This document shows, in pieces, positions 11,232-21,516 of a stretch of 64,000 nt of DNA. The DNA is from Craspedostauros australis (taxonomy: Eukaryota > Bacillariophyta > Bacillariophyceae > Mastogloiales > Achnanthaceae), in contig JAMXDE010000023.1 of assembly GCA_026770025.1 (NCBI GenBank), positions 806,001 to 870,000 of the forward strand, in the 5' to 3' direction. The position numbers and the translations under genes are program-made. How positions within the stretch are numbered: the stretch's first letter is position 1; every line of letters begins with the position of its first letter. The notes beneath the pieces were generated by a model. The model made no database searches. It saw nothing but the letters and a program-made list of their open reading frames with translations, and was not told the origin of the DNA.

Positions 11232-12023
11232 TGTCGAGATGTACATGTGAGTATATATCAAGATGTACGTGTATATGTGCATCGTTCACCCGCTATTCTC
11301 TCATACGCACTTGGACGGTATAACTATACTCGTGTCGATAGTATGCTGTGATTCGTCAGAATTACAGGGGAAATGGAACACACAAAAAGGGGCAAGATTT
11401 CTGGAGGAAATTTGCAAATAACGATTTCTGGAAGAATCAGAAAATCGTCCGTCCATGCATCAATGGTACCAAGAGAATCTCGAGGTACTTCCCAACTAAA
11501 CCTCAGATGACGATATCATCTGACAGACTACTGCATCACCAATGGAACGTGACATCTGGAGAGCAGAAGGACGCCTACTGACGTCGACAGGATGTCAACA
11601 TGTCACCACTGTCGACAGCTGTCTCCAAGTCAGAGCAGGAGGCGAAGATACGATGACCCATGAAGATCATGGATACTGAAGGTGAACTTCAAATGGTAAG
11701 TACTCATGGAGTAGAAGCCAGTACTGAATGAACAGAGTGTCGAATGCGGAGTACGCATCGAACACGAAGCATCGTGTAGCACGAGCACACGATGTTGAGA
11801 GAGAGAGAGAGAATACAGAGAGGAGCGAGAGAGGATCTCGCGTACCGACTCATAGTCGGAGACCGAATCTACGAAACAGATTGAAGCGCCGAGAGCATCG
11901 GGCAAGAGAACGGGCGTACACCGAGAGCATCGGAGTAGCCAAGTAATGAAATAGCAAACAGACGACTATCAACCAACACCATCTTCCACGATCGTAGGTT
12001 ACCGTGCGCGGAACTTGCCAACA
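11232..12023 (+). repeat. 3' LTR of copia A
   Basis: 792 bp, same ends as the 5' LTR. It begins 20 nt after the polyprotein stop, right after a short purine run (aggaaggg) that probably serves as polypurine tract. It differs from the 5' LTR by one inserted T (ccactgtcgac against ccacgtcgac). Confidence 0.95.
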
Positions 12024-12237
12024 AACAGTGTTGGCGTTATAATTGCCCATGGACCAATTTCAGAGGTCGTACATGGGGGAGCATCCAATTGGCAGTGAGA
12101 TCTTGACACGGTCGCAAGTTTGCAGGCACCTTGGTTGCGGAGTCTGGGACCTAGTGCGCTCAAAGTTGGCCAACTTGTTGTTGCAAGGCGGCTCAAAGCC
12201 ATTTCAATCAGCACTCCTTCCTTGCGGCTGTTGGAAC
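12024..12237 (-). pseudogene. Remnant of the older minus-strand gene between copia A and copia B
   Basis: About 210 bp of non-element DNA between two insertions. On the minus strand one frame is protein-like through most of its length and includes CDRVKISLPIGCSPMYDL, with two TGA stops. The frame is the one that continues from 20124-20451 when copia B is removed with one copy of its GGAAC duplication. On the other side it ends in YNANT at the copia A insertion, and continues as VHDALG at 4090. The family is not recognised. Confidence 0.4.
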
Positions 12238-13561
12238 TATTAGCGCACGCTAAATCTCTAACAATAGCGACACCCGTCGACCAATCAGAAATCTCCACTT
12301 TTCTTACCTTTTCCGTTCCGAACGGAAATTTTGGTCGAAAATCCGTTGAGTTGAGATTCAATGAGGGACAGACTATTACCAGATACGGTATCAACCAGAT
12401 GGGAGAAATTCTTGTTTTGGCGCGAAATCTTCCGACTTGATCGACCACCAAATCTTTTTCTCCTCCTTCCTCTCCTCCATTCACGAATCCATCATGACTC
12501 AAACATGACCGACCTGACTCACAATTCACCTTGGGAACTATATGCTCCTCAGATCCTTATACTACAACATACCTCGATTCCCTCCATGCTGATGACTACT
12601 GCACCACTGCCGTAGTCTTAACGCATGTATCCAACCTGCTTCAACTCAAGCAATGGAATCCGAGAGCCAGCTCCAACCACAGCCACTGCTTCATGGTCGT
12701 CACTGCCATGTGCCATGATCTACACTGCAGTGTATCTACGTGTGTGGAGAGCAAGGCGCTGTAATGACCTTATACCCTGTAGCACTGAACCAAGTACATC
12801 AGTGCAGGGTCTCGCCAAGTTGTGTGACATCGTTTCTTCACCCTATTAACACCACAAGCTAACTCATAATAAACTCAGACAAGGATTAGCTACAAAGCAC
12901 TCCACTTCTCATCGTTACAAGTCATAACTCTTCAATCAGTACACCTCTCTTGAACTGCATCACACGGCTATCCCGAAGCTGGCAGATTCAAGAGACATCC
13001 TCCACCGATTCGCGCCAACTACGCCCGAATCCTAAATCGTTGTGTCAAATTTGTGTCGCATTTCGCGTCGCAAGAATCGTTTTCCCTCAATCACAGATCC
13101 AAAATGTCGCGGAAATTGATTTCTTGCCAAGATGAGCCAATCTGCCCAATCAGGACAGACTTGGATCTTGGGTGTGACACGTGCGAATCTTGCCATGACC
13201 TTCTCAAGTGAATACGATCAATCGTGTGATCGTACTACTAGCAACATCGTGAGAAGACGTAATTCACAACACGGGCTATCGCGGTGTTTTTGTTCATTGA
13301 CTTTTGCAACTCATCTTCACGCAGTAACACGCACATTTGTCGTGTTGTCTCCGTGTTAATTTCATCTGCAATTGCATGAGATCATGTCATGCCTCTATCA
13401 TGCTCACAGTTCCAAGAAGACAATCTTGTGAGCTCGACAGCATTCCAACTACCATACGAATAACACAGTAAACCAACACTCTCCTCACCAACAACAACGA
13501 CTTGATCACTCTACGTTCTCGGTGCGGTATCTTCAAACCCATCTACGATTACGTTCTAACA
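12238..13561 (+). repeat. 5' LTR of copia B, split by an insertion
   Basis: The LTR is in two pieces, 12238-12348 and 13038-13561, which together match the 630-bp 3' LTR. I noticed one difference (ctcgacag against ctcaacag near 13435 and 19990). The 689 bp between the pieces are flanked by CGTTG on both sides. Confidence 0.9.
12349..13037. mobile_element. 689-bp insertion in the copia B 5' LTR
   Basis: Absent from the 3' LTR and bounded by the 5-bp direct repeat CGTTG (12344-12348 and 13038-13042), which fits an insertion with target duplication. It has no coding capacity. Blocks such as ttttggcgcgaaa, gggaactatatgctcctc and an agcactgaacc...cagtgcag hairpin recur in the same order at 37.84-38.57 kb, so it belongs to a dispersed family, perhaps a solo LTR or other non-coding element. 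Its ends are not TG...CA. Loss of this segment from the 3' LTR by recombination at CGTTG is the alternative. Confidence 0.7.
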
Positions 13562-13881
13562 GATTAACAGTCGCAAGCTTTCACCTACTGAATTGATTGC
13601 GTGACAATCCATCCATCATTCATCCCTCGTTCACCCACGAGCGATCCCTTCACCTTCCATCACGTGACGACGTGATTTCGGCTTCCCTTCGGCTTTCTCG
13701 CATGCGCAGAACGCCCTCCTTTCGGTTCCTCTGCTGAGTTCGGGCCTTCCCACTCAGCCATCCAAGACTTCCTGCAGCACCCTCCCGCACCAGAAGACGA
13801 TTCAGTCAGTGCACTCCAGCCTCAGCTACCCTTCAGCCTCCAGCATCCGCATCCACTCTCTCCATCCATCCATCGCCAACC

Positions 13882-16800
13882 ATGTCGACTCCTGAGATGG
13901 ACCTCGCCACCCTGGATCACATCCTCGGTGTCATTGGCATTCCTTTGGACTCCACTCCTCGCGACATCATCGCCCATGCGGACATTGTCAGCCCTCTTGA
14001 CCTTGTCTCGCTCACCGAAGATGATCTTCGCAGCTTCCAACTTCGTGATGATACCGAAGATGGCGAAACCATCGTCGCCGTACTCGGAGTGAACCACATC
14101 CGCAAGATCCTCAACCTTGGCAAGTGGTATCTCACCCAAGCCATCCTCGACGACAACACCTGGAACAATCTCGATCGAACCTCATTCATGGCGTTCACAG
14201 CTGAGCAGAACAACCCTTCCCTTCCGTCTTCGCACTCGAATTCGACTGCAAGCTCTCCCATTCCGTCTCCGATGGGCATGGGCCACCACACCACTCCAGC
14301 ATCCGCATTCCGTCCGGTGCCTGAAGAACCTCCGCATGTGAACTTCGCATTCGATCCTTTGGCTTCGGTGCCTGATCCTGCCTTCCCGCAACCACCTGTG
14401 ACTCCATCCATGGCACCCTCTTCCAACTTCCAAGGTGTCCAAGCCATGGAGCTACCGGCTGACTACGTCAAGGAGTTCAGCAAGGCAACCAAGCGAGAGA
14501 GTCTGTTGCTCCCAACACTGAAGGACGACAAGCACTTCCTCACCTTCATGCGGACCTTCGAGACTCTTTCCTTCTCTCATGGACTCAACCACCATCTCGA
14601 TATGGACTTCATGCCGGCACCCAAGGACGAGGCCTTCTTCGCGAGCCAGAATTGCTATCTCTTCGCCGTGCTCACTGAGCATGTCAAAACTACCAAGAGT
14701 TGGCGCATCATCCGTGCCTACAAGAAGTCTTGCGATGGCCGTGCGGCCTACGCCGATCTCGTCAATAGCTACACCAGTGGCGTCGTCGGCGAGACTCTGT
14801 CCATCAAATACAGAGATGCCATCGTCGCCTTCCGTCTGGACCAGACTTGGACCAAGACCCGCGAGCAATTCCTCGATGCTTGGGAAACCAAGCTCGACGA
14901 CATCGAGGAGCTCGATGATGCATGCGTTGACGAGGCAGTCAAGCAGCAATGGCTGCGCACCGCCATCGGTCCCGATGTCGACCTGACTCGGGCCTACACC
15001 AACGTGAAGTCCAACTCCCGCCAACGTCACAAGCAATCTCGCGGCTTCATCAAGGTTGGTGTCTCCTTCGAAGACCTCCTCGAGTTCGTTCGAGATGAGG
15101 CACAATCCCTTGATGCCAACCAGCCTCTCACCACATCTCGGCGCAAGGTCAACAACGCCAAGACCAGCAGCTCTGCTGGCAAGGGCAATGGCAAGGACTA
15201 TGCCAAGGACGACCGCCGTTCCATTCCCAACGACGAATGGCGTGAGATGTCCAAGGATCAGCGTAAGGCTTTCCTTGAGGCAAAGGGCAAGTGGCGCAAG
15301 AACAAGGGCAAGGGCAAGGCTGACTCCCACCGAGCTGCCAACAACGCTGCCACATCTTCGGGCACCACCGACACTCCTTCCCCAACTCCATCCGCTGGTA
15401 ACACGGACTCTTCCAAGGCTGGTGACCAGTCCACTGCCATCGATCGCCTTCTTGCACAGACCAAGTCCACCTCTTCGTCTGACGATACTCCTCAACTGGT
15501 CTACAAGGGCCAGACCTGGCGCCTTGCCAACTCCACGGTGGTCCGGTACAGCTTCAACAAGCTCGTCAAGGACCACTCTGGCTCTCTCGTCGACAGCGGT
15601 GCCAATGGTGGCCTGGCTGGCAATGACGTCCTCGTTCTCTGCAAGACAGGACACACCGCCGACGTCAGTGGCATTGGTGATTCTGTCATTGCCAACCTCG
15701 ACATCGGTACGGTTGCCGGTCTCATCCAGACCACCGAAGGGCCCATCATTGGTAAATTTCACCAATACGCGCTCTACGGAAAGGACAAGACCATCCATTC
15801 ATCCAACCAGCTTGGTGCCTTCGGAATGGATGTCAACGAACGCCCACGGAATCTCCCTGGAGGTCGCCAGACCATCATCACACCAGGAGGCCACATCATC
15901 CCACTGGCTGTCCGGCAAGGCCTATCCTACATGGACATGGCCAAGCCCACCCGCTCCGAACTCGACAAGTATCCACATGTCGACTTCACCGCGGACGACG
16001 AATGGGACCCTTCTTCCCTCGATCAGGAGATGAACCTCGACGACGTCGACGATGATGACGCCGCAGCACTCCAGCGCCGCGAGAACAACTCTACCGTTCT
16101 CACGGCCTACACTGGTGCTCGCCAAGCCGACATCGCTGACAACCCGGGCAGCATCATTGCCACTCGCAAGCCTGCCGACTACGAGGCTCTCCGACCCCAC
16201 TTCGGCTGGATTCCAGCTCGTCGCGTTCGCGACACTCTTCGGTGTACCTCTCAGTGGTACCGTACCGCCGAGCGCTTCTCCATGCGCAAGCATTTCAAGT
16301 CTCGGTTCCCAGCGGCCAACGTCGACCGTCTCCATGAGACGGTTGCGATGGATACGCTCTTCTCCGATACCCCTGCTCACGACGACGGGGTTCCCGGCCA
16401 TGGCGGCTGCACCATGCTTCAGGTGTACGTCGCCCTCGACTCTCGGTTCACGGCCGGCTTTCCCATGCCATCCGAGAGCCGCATCTCCGACACTCTCCGT
16501 GACTTCATCCGACGCCACGGGGCTCCCGACCTACTGATGTCCGACAACGCCAAGGCGCAGATCGGTAACAAGGTTATGGAGATCCTCCGGCAGTATCACA
16601 TCCATGATCACCAGAGTGAGCCGGAACACCAGCATCAGAACGGCGCGGAACGCCGGATCCAGGATATCAAACGCACAACCAACGGTGTGATGGATCGCAC
16701 GGGTACTCCCGACCGCTTCTGGCTGATCTGCACGCTCTATGTGATTGATCTCTTCAACCACATCGCGCAGGTCACCGCTGGCTCCATCACCCCCCTTCAA

Positions 16801-19464
16801 GCCGCCTTCGGACAGCGACCGGACATCTCCAAGTTCCTGTCCTACCGATGGTGGCAGCCTGTCTACTACCGGGTTGACAACCCCACCTTCCCCAGCCAGT
16901 CCAAGGAGCGCAGTGGACGCTGGGCCGGTCCCTGCCTTCACAAAGGCGATGATCTTACCTTCTGGGTCCTCGACGACGAGACCCAACGACTTCTTCCTCG
17001 GTCTGCCATCCGACCTGCCGACGACTCTGCCACCCGCAATCTTCGTGCGGACTTCCCCTTCCCCATTGTTGGGGAGGACGATGGCTCGGATGCCATGAAT
17101 GTGGCGAATGGGGAGCCAGACGACGACATCTCCGTCCCTCCTGACTCCGACCCCATCGTACACTCCCTCGCCGATTCCATCCTGGCTGACCGCCGCGGCA
17201 CAGACCCTGAAACAGTGGGGAATGCCAAGGTCCACATCCCGAAGTTCTCTCCCGAGGATCTCGTTGGGATGACCTTCATCCACGAGAAGGATGGCCAGCA
17301 AGTCAGAGCGGAGGTGGTGCAAAAGGTCAATGACCTTGACGCAGCCAACCACCAACGCATCAAGATGCTACTCGCACTGGCTGATGGGGAGACGCATGAC
17401 CTCATCTCCTACGTTGAGCTCGCCGACATCATCGAACGGCAACAGGAGCACAACGACGACCCCGATGCCAAGTGGGAGTTCGACTCTATCATCGGACACG
17501 AGGGTCCCCTCTCATCTTCCTCTCCCTCCTACAAGGGATCGAGCTTCAACGTCATCGTGAAATGGGGAGACGGCTCCACCTCCACCGAACCCCTCTCCAT
17601 CATGATTCAGGATGATCCCGTCTCTTGCGCTGCCTACGACCGCCGCCACGAGCTGCTCGACGAGCCTGGCTGGAAGCGCCTCAAGCGCCTCGCCATCCGC
17701 ACCAATCGTCTCGAGCGCCAGGTCCACAAATCGAAGACCTTCAACCACGCCCCTACCTTCCAGTTCGGTGTCCAAGTCCCTCGCAACCACAAGGAAGCGA
17801 TGCGACTCGACGACAAGAACGGCAACTCCTTTTGGGCCGACGCTGAGAAGAAGGAGATGGACCAACTCTTTGGGTACCATACCTTCAAGTCTCTCGGAAA
17901 AGGCGCCCCAGTCCCTTCCGGCTTCCAGAAGATCCGCCTCCAATGGGTCTACGCTGTGAAGCACGACCTCCGCCACAAGGCGCGCTGCGTCGCTGGTGGT
18001 CATCTCACCGACCCCTGCAAGGATGCATCCTACGCAGGTGTGGTCAGTCTTCGCTCTCTCCGCCTCTCCCTCCTCGCCGGTGAACTCAACGGCATTCCAA
18101 CATGGGTTGGAGACATCGGCAATGCGTATCTTGAGGCCTTCACTCAAGAACGCATCTGCTTCATCGCTGGTGACGAATTCGGTGACTTCGCTGGTCATAC
18201 CATGCAGATAGTCAAGGCACTCTACGGCCTGCGCACATCGGGCGCCCGATTCCATGAGGCACTCGCCGACACCCTTCGCGACATGGGTTTCCTCCAATGC
18301 CGCTCCGATCCCGACGTCTGGATGCGTGACGCCAACTCCCATTGGGAGTACGTCTGCGTCTACGTCGATGATCTCACCGCGACGATGGCCGATCCCAAGG
18401 CTTTCTTCGACATCCTCTCTTCGAAGTACGGGTACCAGCTCAAGGGAGTTGGTCCTATCAAGTACCATCTCGGTGCTGACTTCGGCCGTGATCCCGACAG
18501 CACTCTCAAGCTCTCCCCGCAATCCTACATCAAGCGGATGATGGAGAACTACGAGCGCATGTTCGGCGAGCTTCCCCGCAAGATCAGCTGCCCTCTCGAC
18601 AAGGCCGACAGTCCGGAGCTCGACACCTCTTCCGAACTTAGCGAAACCGACAAACGCAAGTTCATGTCGCTCATCGGTGCACTCCAGTGGTGCATCTCTC
18701 TCGGACGGTTAGACATCTCTGTCGCCGTCATGACGCTGGCACGCTTCCGCTCAGCTCCTCGCCAAGGTCATCTGGATCGCGCAAAGCGCATCTACGGATA
18801 CCTTCGCAAGCACCCTGATGCTGCCATCCGCTTCCGCACCTGCGTTCCCCGCTTCAATCTTCACTACGAGGTTCCCAACCATGACTGGATCTACTCCGTC
18901 TACGGGAAGACCTCTGAGGAGATTCCGGACGACATCCCTGAGCCGAAAGGCAAGCCCGTCCGAACCACCACGTTCGTCGACGCCAACCTTCTCCACTGCC
19001 AAGTCACTGGCAGATCGGCCACCGGTGCCCTCCATCTGGTCAACCAGACCCCCATCGAATGGTTCTCCAAGCGTCAAGGCACGGTTGAGACCGCCACCTA
19101 CGGGTCCGAGTTCGTTGCTGCCTGTCAAGCTACGGAGCAGATCATCTCCCTCCGTCTTGCCCTTCGTGAAATGGGCATTCCGATCGACGGCCCCAGCTGG
19201 ATGCTGGGTGACAATCAGTCCGTCATCACCTCCTCCACGGTCCCCAAGAGCATGCTCTCCAAGCGCCACAACGCACTGGCCTACCATCGCGTCCGGTCCG
19301 CTGTCGCCGCTGGCATCCTCTACTTCATCAAGATCCCCGGCACGCAGAACGTCGCCGACGTGATGACGAAGTTCCTTCCATGGGCTGTCTTCTGGCCCCT
19401 CGTGAAGCCCATCCTCTTCTGGAAAGGACACACTGAGTCCTCTTCCCCGACCTACAAGACCTGA
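13882..19464 (+). CDS. Copia B Gag-Pol polyprotein (1860 aa)
   Basis: One open frame with a good start context (ccaaccATGtcg). Gag spans about residues 1-520, with a Lys/Gly-rich basic stretch (KGKGKAD) and no CCHC zinc knuckle. The aspartic protease has SLVDSGANGG near 569. The integrase has VAMDTLF near 820, SDNAKAQ near 887 and HQHQNGAERR near 918, giving the D, D, E residues. A chromo-like segment follows at about 1197-1280 (FNVIVKWGDGSTSTEPLSI, then a LLDEPGWKRLKRLA helix). Reverse transcriptase has a divergent core with VYVDDLTAT near 1495. RNase H has TFVDANLLHC near 1697. Gene order is copia type. No frame damage is seen, so the polyprotein may be functional even though its 5' LTR carries an insertion. 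Confidence 0.94.
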   Translation: MSTPEMDLATLDHILGVIGIPLDSTPRDIIAHADIVSPLDLVSLTEDDLRSFQLRDDTEDGETIVAVLGVNHIRKILNLGKWYLTQAILDDNTWNNLDRTSFMAFTAEQNNPSLPSSHSNSTASSPIPSPMGMGHHTTPASAFRPVPEEPPHVNFAFDPLASVPDPAFPQPPVTPSMAPSSNFQGVQAMELPADYVKEFSKATKRESLLLPTLKDDKHFLTFMRTFETLSFSHGLNHHLDMDFMPAPKDEAFFASQNCYLFAVLTEHVKTTKSWRIIRAYKKSCDGRAAYADLVNSYTSGVVGETLSIKYRDAIVAFRLDQTWTKTREQFLDAWETKLDDIEELDDACVDEAVKQQWLRTAIGPDVDLTRAYTNVKSNSRQRHKQSRGFIKVGVSFEDLLEFVRDEAQSLDANQPLTTSRRKVNNAKTSSSAGKGNGKDYAKDDRRSIPNDEWREMSKDQRKAFLEAKGKWRKNKGKGKADSHRAANNAATSSGTTDTPSPTPSAGNTDSSKAGDQSTAIDRLLAQTKSTSSSDDTPQLVYKGQTWRLANSTVVRYSFNKLVKDHSGSLVDSGANGGLAGNDVLVLCKTGHTADVSGIGDSVIANLDIGTVAGLIQTTEGPIIGKFHQYALYGKDKTIHSSNQLGAFGMDVNERPRNLPGGRQTIITPGGHIIPLAVRQGLSYMDMAKPTRSELDKYPHVDFTADDEWDPSSLDQEMNLDDVDDDDAAALQRRENNSTVLTAYTGARQADIADNPGSIIATRKPADYEALRPHFGWIPARRVRDTLRCTSQWYRTAERFSMRKHFKSRFPAANVDRLHETVAMDTLFSDTPAHDDGVPGHGGCTMLQVYVALDSRFTAGFPMPSESRISDTLRDFIRRHGAPDLLMSDNAKAQIGNKVMEILRQYHIHDHQSEPEHQHQNGAERRIQDIKRTTNGVMDRTGTPDRFWLICTLYVIDLFNHIAQVTAGSITPLQAAFGQRPDISKFLSYRWWQPVYYRVDNPTFPSQSKERSGRWAGPCLHKGDDLTFWVLDDETQRLLPRSAIRPADDSATRNLRADFPFPIVGEDDGSDAMNVANGEPDDDISVPPDSDPIVHSLADSILADRRGTDPETVGNAKVHIPKFSPEDLVGMTFIHEKDGQQVRAEVVQKVNDLDAANHQRIKMLLALADGETHDLISYVELADIIERQQEHNDDPDAKWEFDSIIGHEGPLSSSSPSYKGSSFNVIVKWGDGSTSTEPLSIMIQDDPVSCAAYDRRHELLDEPGWKRLKRLAIRTNRLERQVHKSKTFNHAPTFQFGVQVPRNHKEAMRLDDKNGNSFWADAEKKEMDQLFGYHTFKSLGKGAPVPSGFQKIRLQWVYAVKHDLRHKARCVAGGHLTDPCKDASYAGVVSLRSLRLSLLAGELNGIPTWVGDIGNAYLEAFTQERICFIAGDEFGDFAGHTMQIVKALYGLRTSGARFHEALADTLRDMGFLQCRSDPDVWMRDANSHWEYVCVYVDDLTATMADPKAFFDILSSKYGYQLKGVGPIKYHLGADFGRDPDSTLKLSPQSYIKRMMENYERMFGELPRKISCPLDKADSPELDTSSELSETDKRKFMSLIGALQWCISLGRLDISVAVMTLARFRSAPRQGHLDRAKRIYGYLRKHPDAAIRFRTCVPRFNLHYEVPNHDWIYSVYGKTSEEIPDDIPEPKGKPVRTTTFVDANLLHCQVTGRSATGALHLVNQTPIEWFSKRQGTVETATYGSEFVAACQATEQIISLRLALREMGIPIDGPSWMLGDNQSVITSSTVPKSMLSKRHNALAYHRVRSAVAAGILYFIKIPGTQNVADVMTKFLPWAVFWPLVKPILFWKGHTESSSPTYKT

Positions 19465-19488
19465 ATGTCCGGGACACGCTTTGGGGAG

Positions 19489-20118
19489 TATTAGCGCACG
19501 CTAAATCTCTAACAATAGCGACACCCGTCGACCAATCAGAAATCTCCACTTTTCTTACCTTTTCCGTTCCGAACGGAAATTTTGGTCGAAAATCCGTTGT
19601 GTCAAATTTGTGTCGCATTTCGCGTCGCAAGAATCGTTTTCCCTCAATCACAGATCCAAAATGTCGCGGAAATTGATTTCTTGCCAAGATGAGCCAATCT
19701 GCCCAATCAGGACAGACTTGGATCTTGGGTGTGACACGTGCGAATCTTGCCATGACCTTCTCAAGTGAATACGATCAATCGTGTGATCGTACTACTAGCA
19801 ACATCGTGAGAAGACGTAATTCACAACACGGGCTATCGCGGTGTTTTTGTTCATTGACTTTTGCAACTCATCTTCACGCAGTAACACGCACATTTGTCGT
19901 GTTGTCTCCGTGTTAATTTCATCTGCAATTGCATGAGATCATGTCATGCCTCTATCATGCTCACAGTTCCAAGAAGACAATCTTGTGAGCTCAACAGCAT
20001 TCCAACTACCATACGAATAACACAGTAAACCAACACTCTCCTCACCAACAACAACGACTTGATCACTCTACGTTCTCGGTGCGGTATCTTCAAACCCATC
20101 TACGATTACGTTCTAACA
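19489..20118 (+). repeat. 3' LTR of copia B
   Basis: 630 bp, TATTAG...CTAACA, preceded by a polypurine-like ttggggag. It gives the uninterrupted LTR sequence against which the insertion in the 5' LTR is recognised. Confidence 0.93.
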
Positions 20119-20123
20119 GGAAC

Positions 20124-20451
20124 CTTGATGACATTGTTGGTTGCAGGGGTATCAAACCTTGTTTTGGCACTTGGTGTCCTGGGTGTGCATTGTGCATGGT
20201 CCCTGGCCACTGCCGCAATACTGGTGGCAGGATGAAGAGGTGCGGCTGCAAGGAACCATGCCCAATGCCTCCTACCTCCTCTTCTTGTTCCCGTTCCGCT
20301 GCTGCTGGAGTTGTCATGCCCTCTGTTGCGGATCGAATCGGTGCTGCTGATCCTGGTGCAATCAAGGATCCTGGTGCTGCCAAAGATATTGGGATTTGTA
20401 CCAGCCAAGGTGCACAGTTCATGCTGGAACCATGTGGCACTGAAGACCACT
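20124..20451 (-). pseudogene. Remnant of the older minus-strand gene right of copia B
   Basis: A minus-strand frame is open from the tRNA-like repeat to the copia B insertion (Ala/Pro-rich, with an EREQEEEVGG acidic run). It carries on in frame for about ten codons into 12237 and downward when copia B and one GGAAC copy are removed, then meets a TGA. No domain is recognised. Its other side is cut by the tRNA-like repeat at 20452. Confidence 0.4.
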
Positions 20452-20655
20452 CTATCAGCACAAAACCGAATAGTGCTAAGTACGTTACTCCTGTAGCCCC
20501 CACTATCTATAAATTTCACTTGTGTTTGGTTCAGCAATCGCATTGCCTGTAGCTCAACGGTAGAGCACCAGTAATTCTCACTGAGGTTCCGGGTTCGAAT
20601 CCCGGCATGGTACTTTGCTTTTGCTCTCCCCTCGTGAGTTTTTCGATAGTGCTCT
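20452..20655 (+). repeat. tRNA-related short repeat, copy 2
   Basis: Plus-strand copy of the 203-204-bp family. It has TATAAATTT at about 20508, A box TAGCTCAACGG and B box GGTTCGAATCC, a perfect D stem (GCTC/GAGC) and T stem (CCGGG/CCCGG), and a cttttg terminator-like run about 10 nt after the tRNA-like 3' end. The anticodon-arm loop would be AATTCTC, without the usual U33. The acceptor stem does not pair. It interrupts the old minus-strand frame. Confidence 0.78.
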
Positions 20656-21510
20656 AATACACTCCAACACCCAACTGACCGCAGGGGTCGTGGTTGGATG
20701 CGCTGTACCCCAGACTTTGCCTGATGAAAGAGACCATGAGAATCAAAGCTGATCATGCTTGACCTTGTGGAATGGCATGCAGTGCCTGGAAGCAGCAAAT
20801 GGTGACTCTTGCAGCTGTGGTTGCCAACAAGGCAATCTATCAATGGAAGCGGGCCTTCCAATGAGTTGAGAGAGTATGTCATCTTGTCTTGTTGTCATTG
20901 GCGTACCAACTGGAGGACAATGCTGCTACTACTGTGGCTGGTGCTTTGGTTGATGCATCATCCTTGATCTTGGTGGTGATAGTGATAGGTGTGATTGATC
21001 CACAGGTCATCAATGTGTGGAGCAGGCAATGGCGCTGATTGACGATGGTGGAAATGTTGGCGCTGTTGCAGTTTCCAGTGTTTCGAACTTGAACCACAGG
21101 ACTGTCATGTTGTGTTTGATCAGACTGATTTGTGATGTGGATGGTGCAGCCCCAGGAGTGGCAGAGGCGGTGGCAGAGGCGGCTACTGGAAGTGGTCCAT
21201 TGGTGCGCAGCTGGCATTCGCCTGGCACATTGTATACGATTGGAAGCTGCTGCACACTGCATGAGGTTGCCTGTATGTATGGTGCAGTTGACTGGAATGA
21301 ATTGATCAAAAGGGCTGGAGCAGTGCCTCCACGATTGGCAGTGAGTATCGGCTGGGTCCACACAACTAATGTGTTTTCCATCAATGACTCCTCCATGTTG
21401 ATACCTCTGGAATTGCTTCGAACTCATCCTGCAGGTGGTACCTTCACCAAGAATGAGACTCTGACAAGAGTCACCCTTTGAATCTGGTATCCACACTGTG
21501 TGCCCAGTCC
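20656..21510 (-). pseudogene. Possible further remnant of the older gene
   Basis: A 128-codon minus-strand frame (21396-21010) reads as ordinary protein, with Ala/Ser/Pro-rich and hydrophobic stretches, but has no recognised domain. A neighbouring frame (21516-20879) is also open. It lies upstream, on the same strand, of the remnants at 20124-20451 and 12024-12237, so it may be an upstream exon of the same broken gene. The evidence is weak. Confidence 0.25.
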
Positions 21511-21516
21511 TGTGGT

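Larger units (their letters stand above)
4090..12029 (+). mobile_element. Full-length Ty1/copia retrotransposon A with target duplication
   Basis: The element is complete: 5' LTR 4096-4886, internal region with one polyprotein ORF, 3' LTR 11232-12023. It is flanked by a 6-bp direct repeat AACAGT at 4090-4095 and 12024-12029. The two LTRs are identical as far as I compared them except for one extra T in the 3' copy near 11610, so the insertion is recent. Gene order (gag, protease, integrase, reverse transcriptase, RNase H) is that of Ty1/copia (Pseudoviridae-like). It inserted antisense into an older minus-strand gene. Confidence 0.95.
12233..20123 (+). mobile_element. Ty1/copia retrotransposon B (CoDi-like) with target duplication
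   Basis: Complete element: 5' LTR 12238-13561 (interrupted), polyprotein 13882-19464, 3' LTR 19489-20118, flanked by the 5-bp direct repeat GGAAC at 12233-12237 and 20119-20123. LTR ends are TATTAG...CTAACA, so the usual TG start is TA in both LTRs. The polyprotein resembles known diatom CoDi copia elements in its integrase (SEPEHQHQNGAERR) and RT motifs. It is unrelated to copia A beyond the shared copia layout. Confidence 0.93.

Noticed and set aside
14452-15798. Minus-strand frame of 448 codons inside copia B
   Set aside because: Shadow of the Gag-protease region; composition mirrors plus-strand codons.
20535-20606. Functional tRNA gene
   Set aside because: D and T arms pair, but the acceptor stem does not, U33 is missing in the best anticodon loop, and the sequence is part of a 204-bp repeat with three copies.
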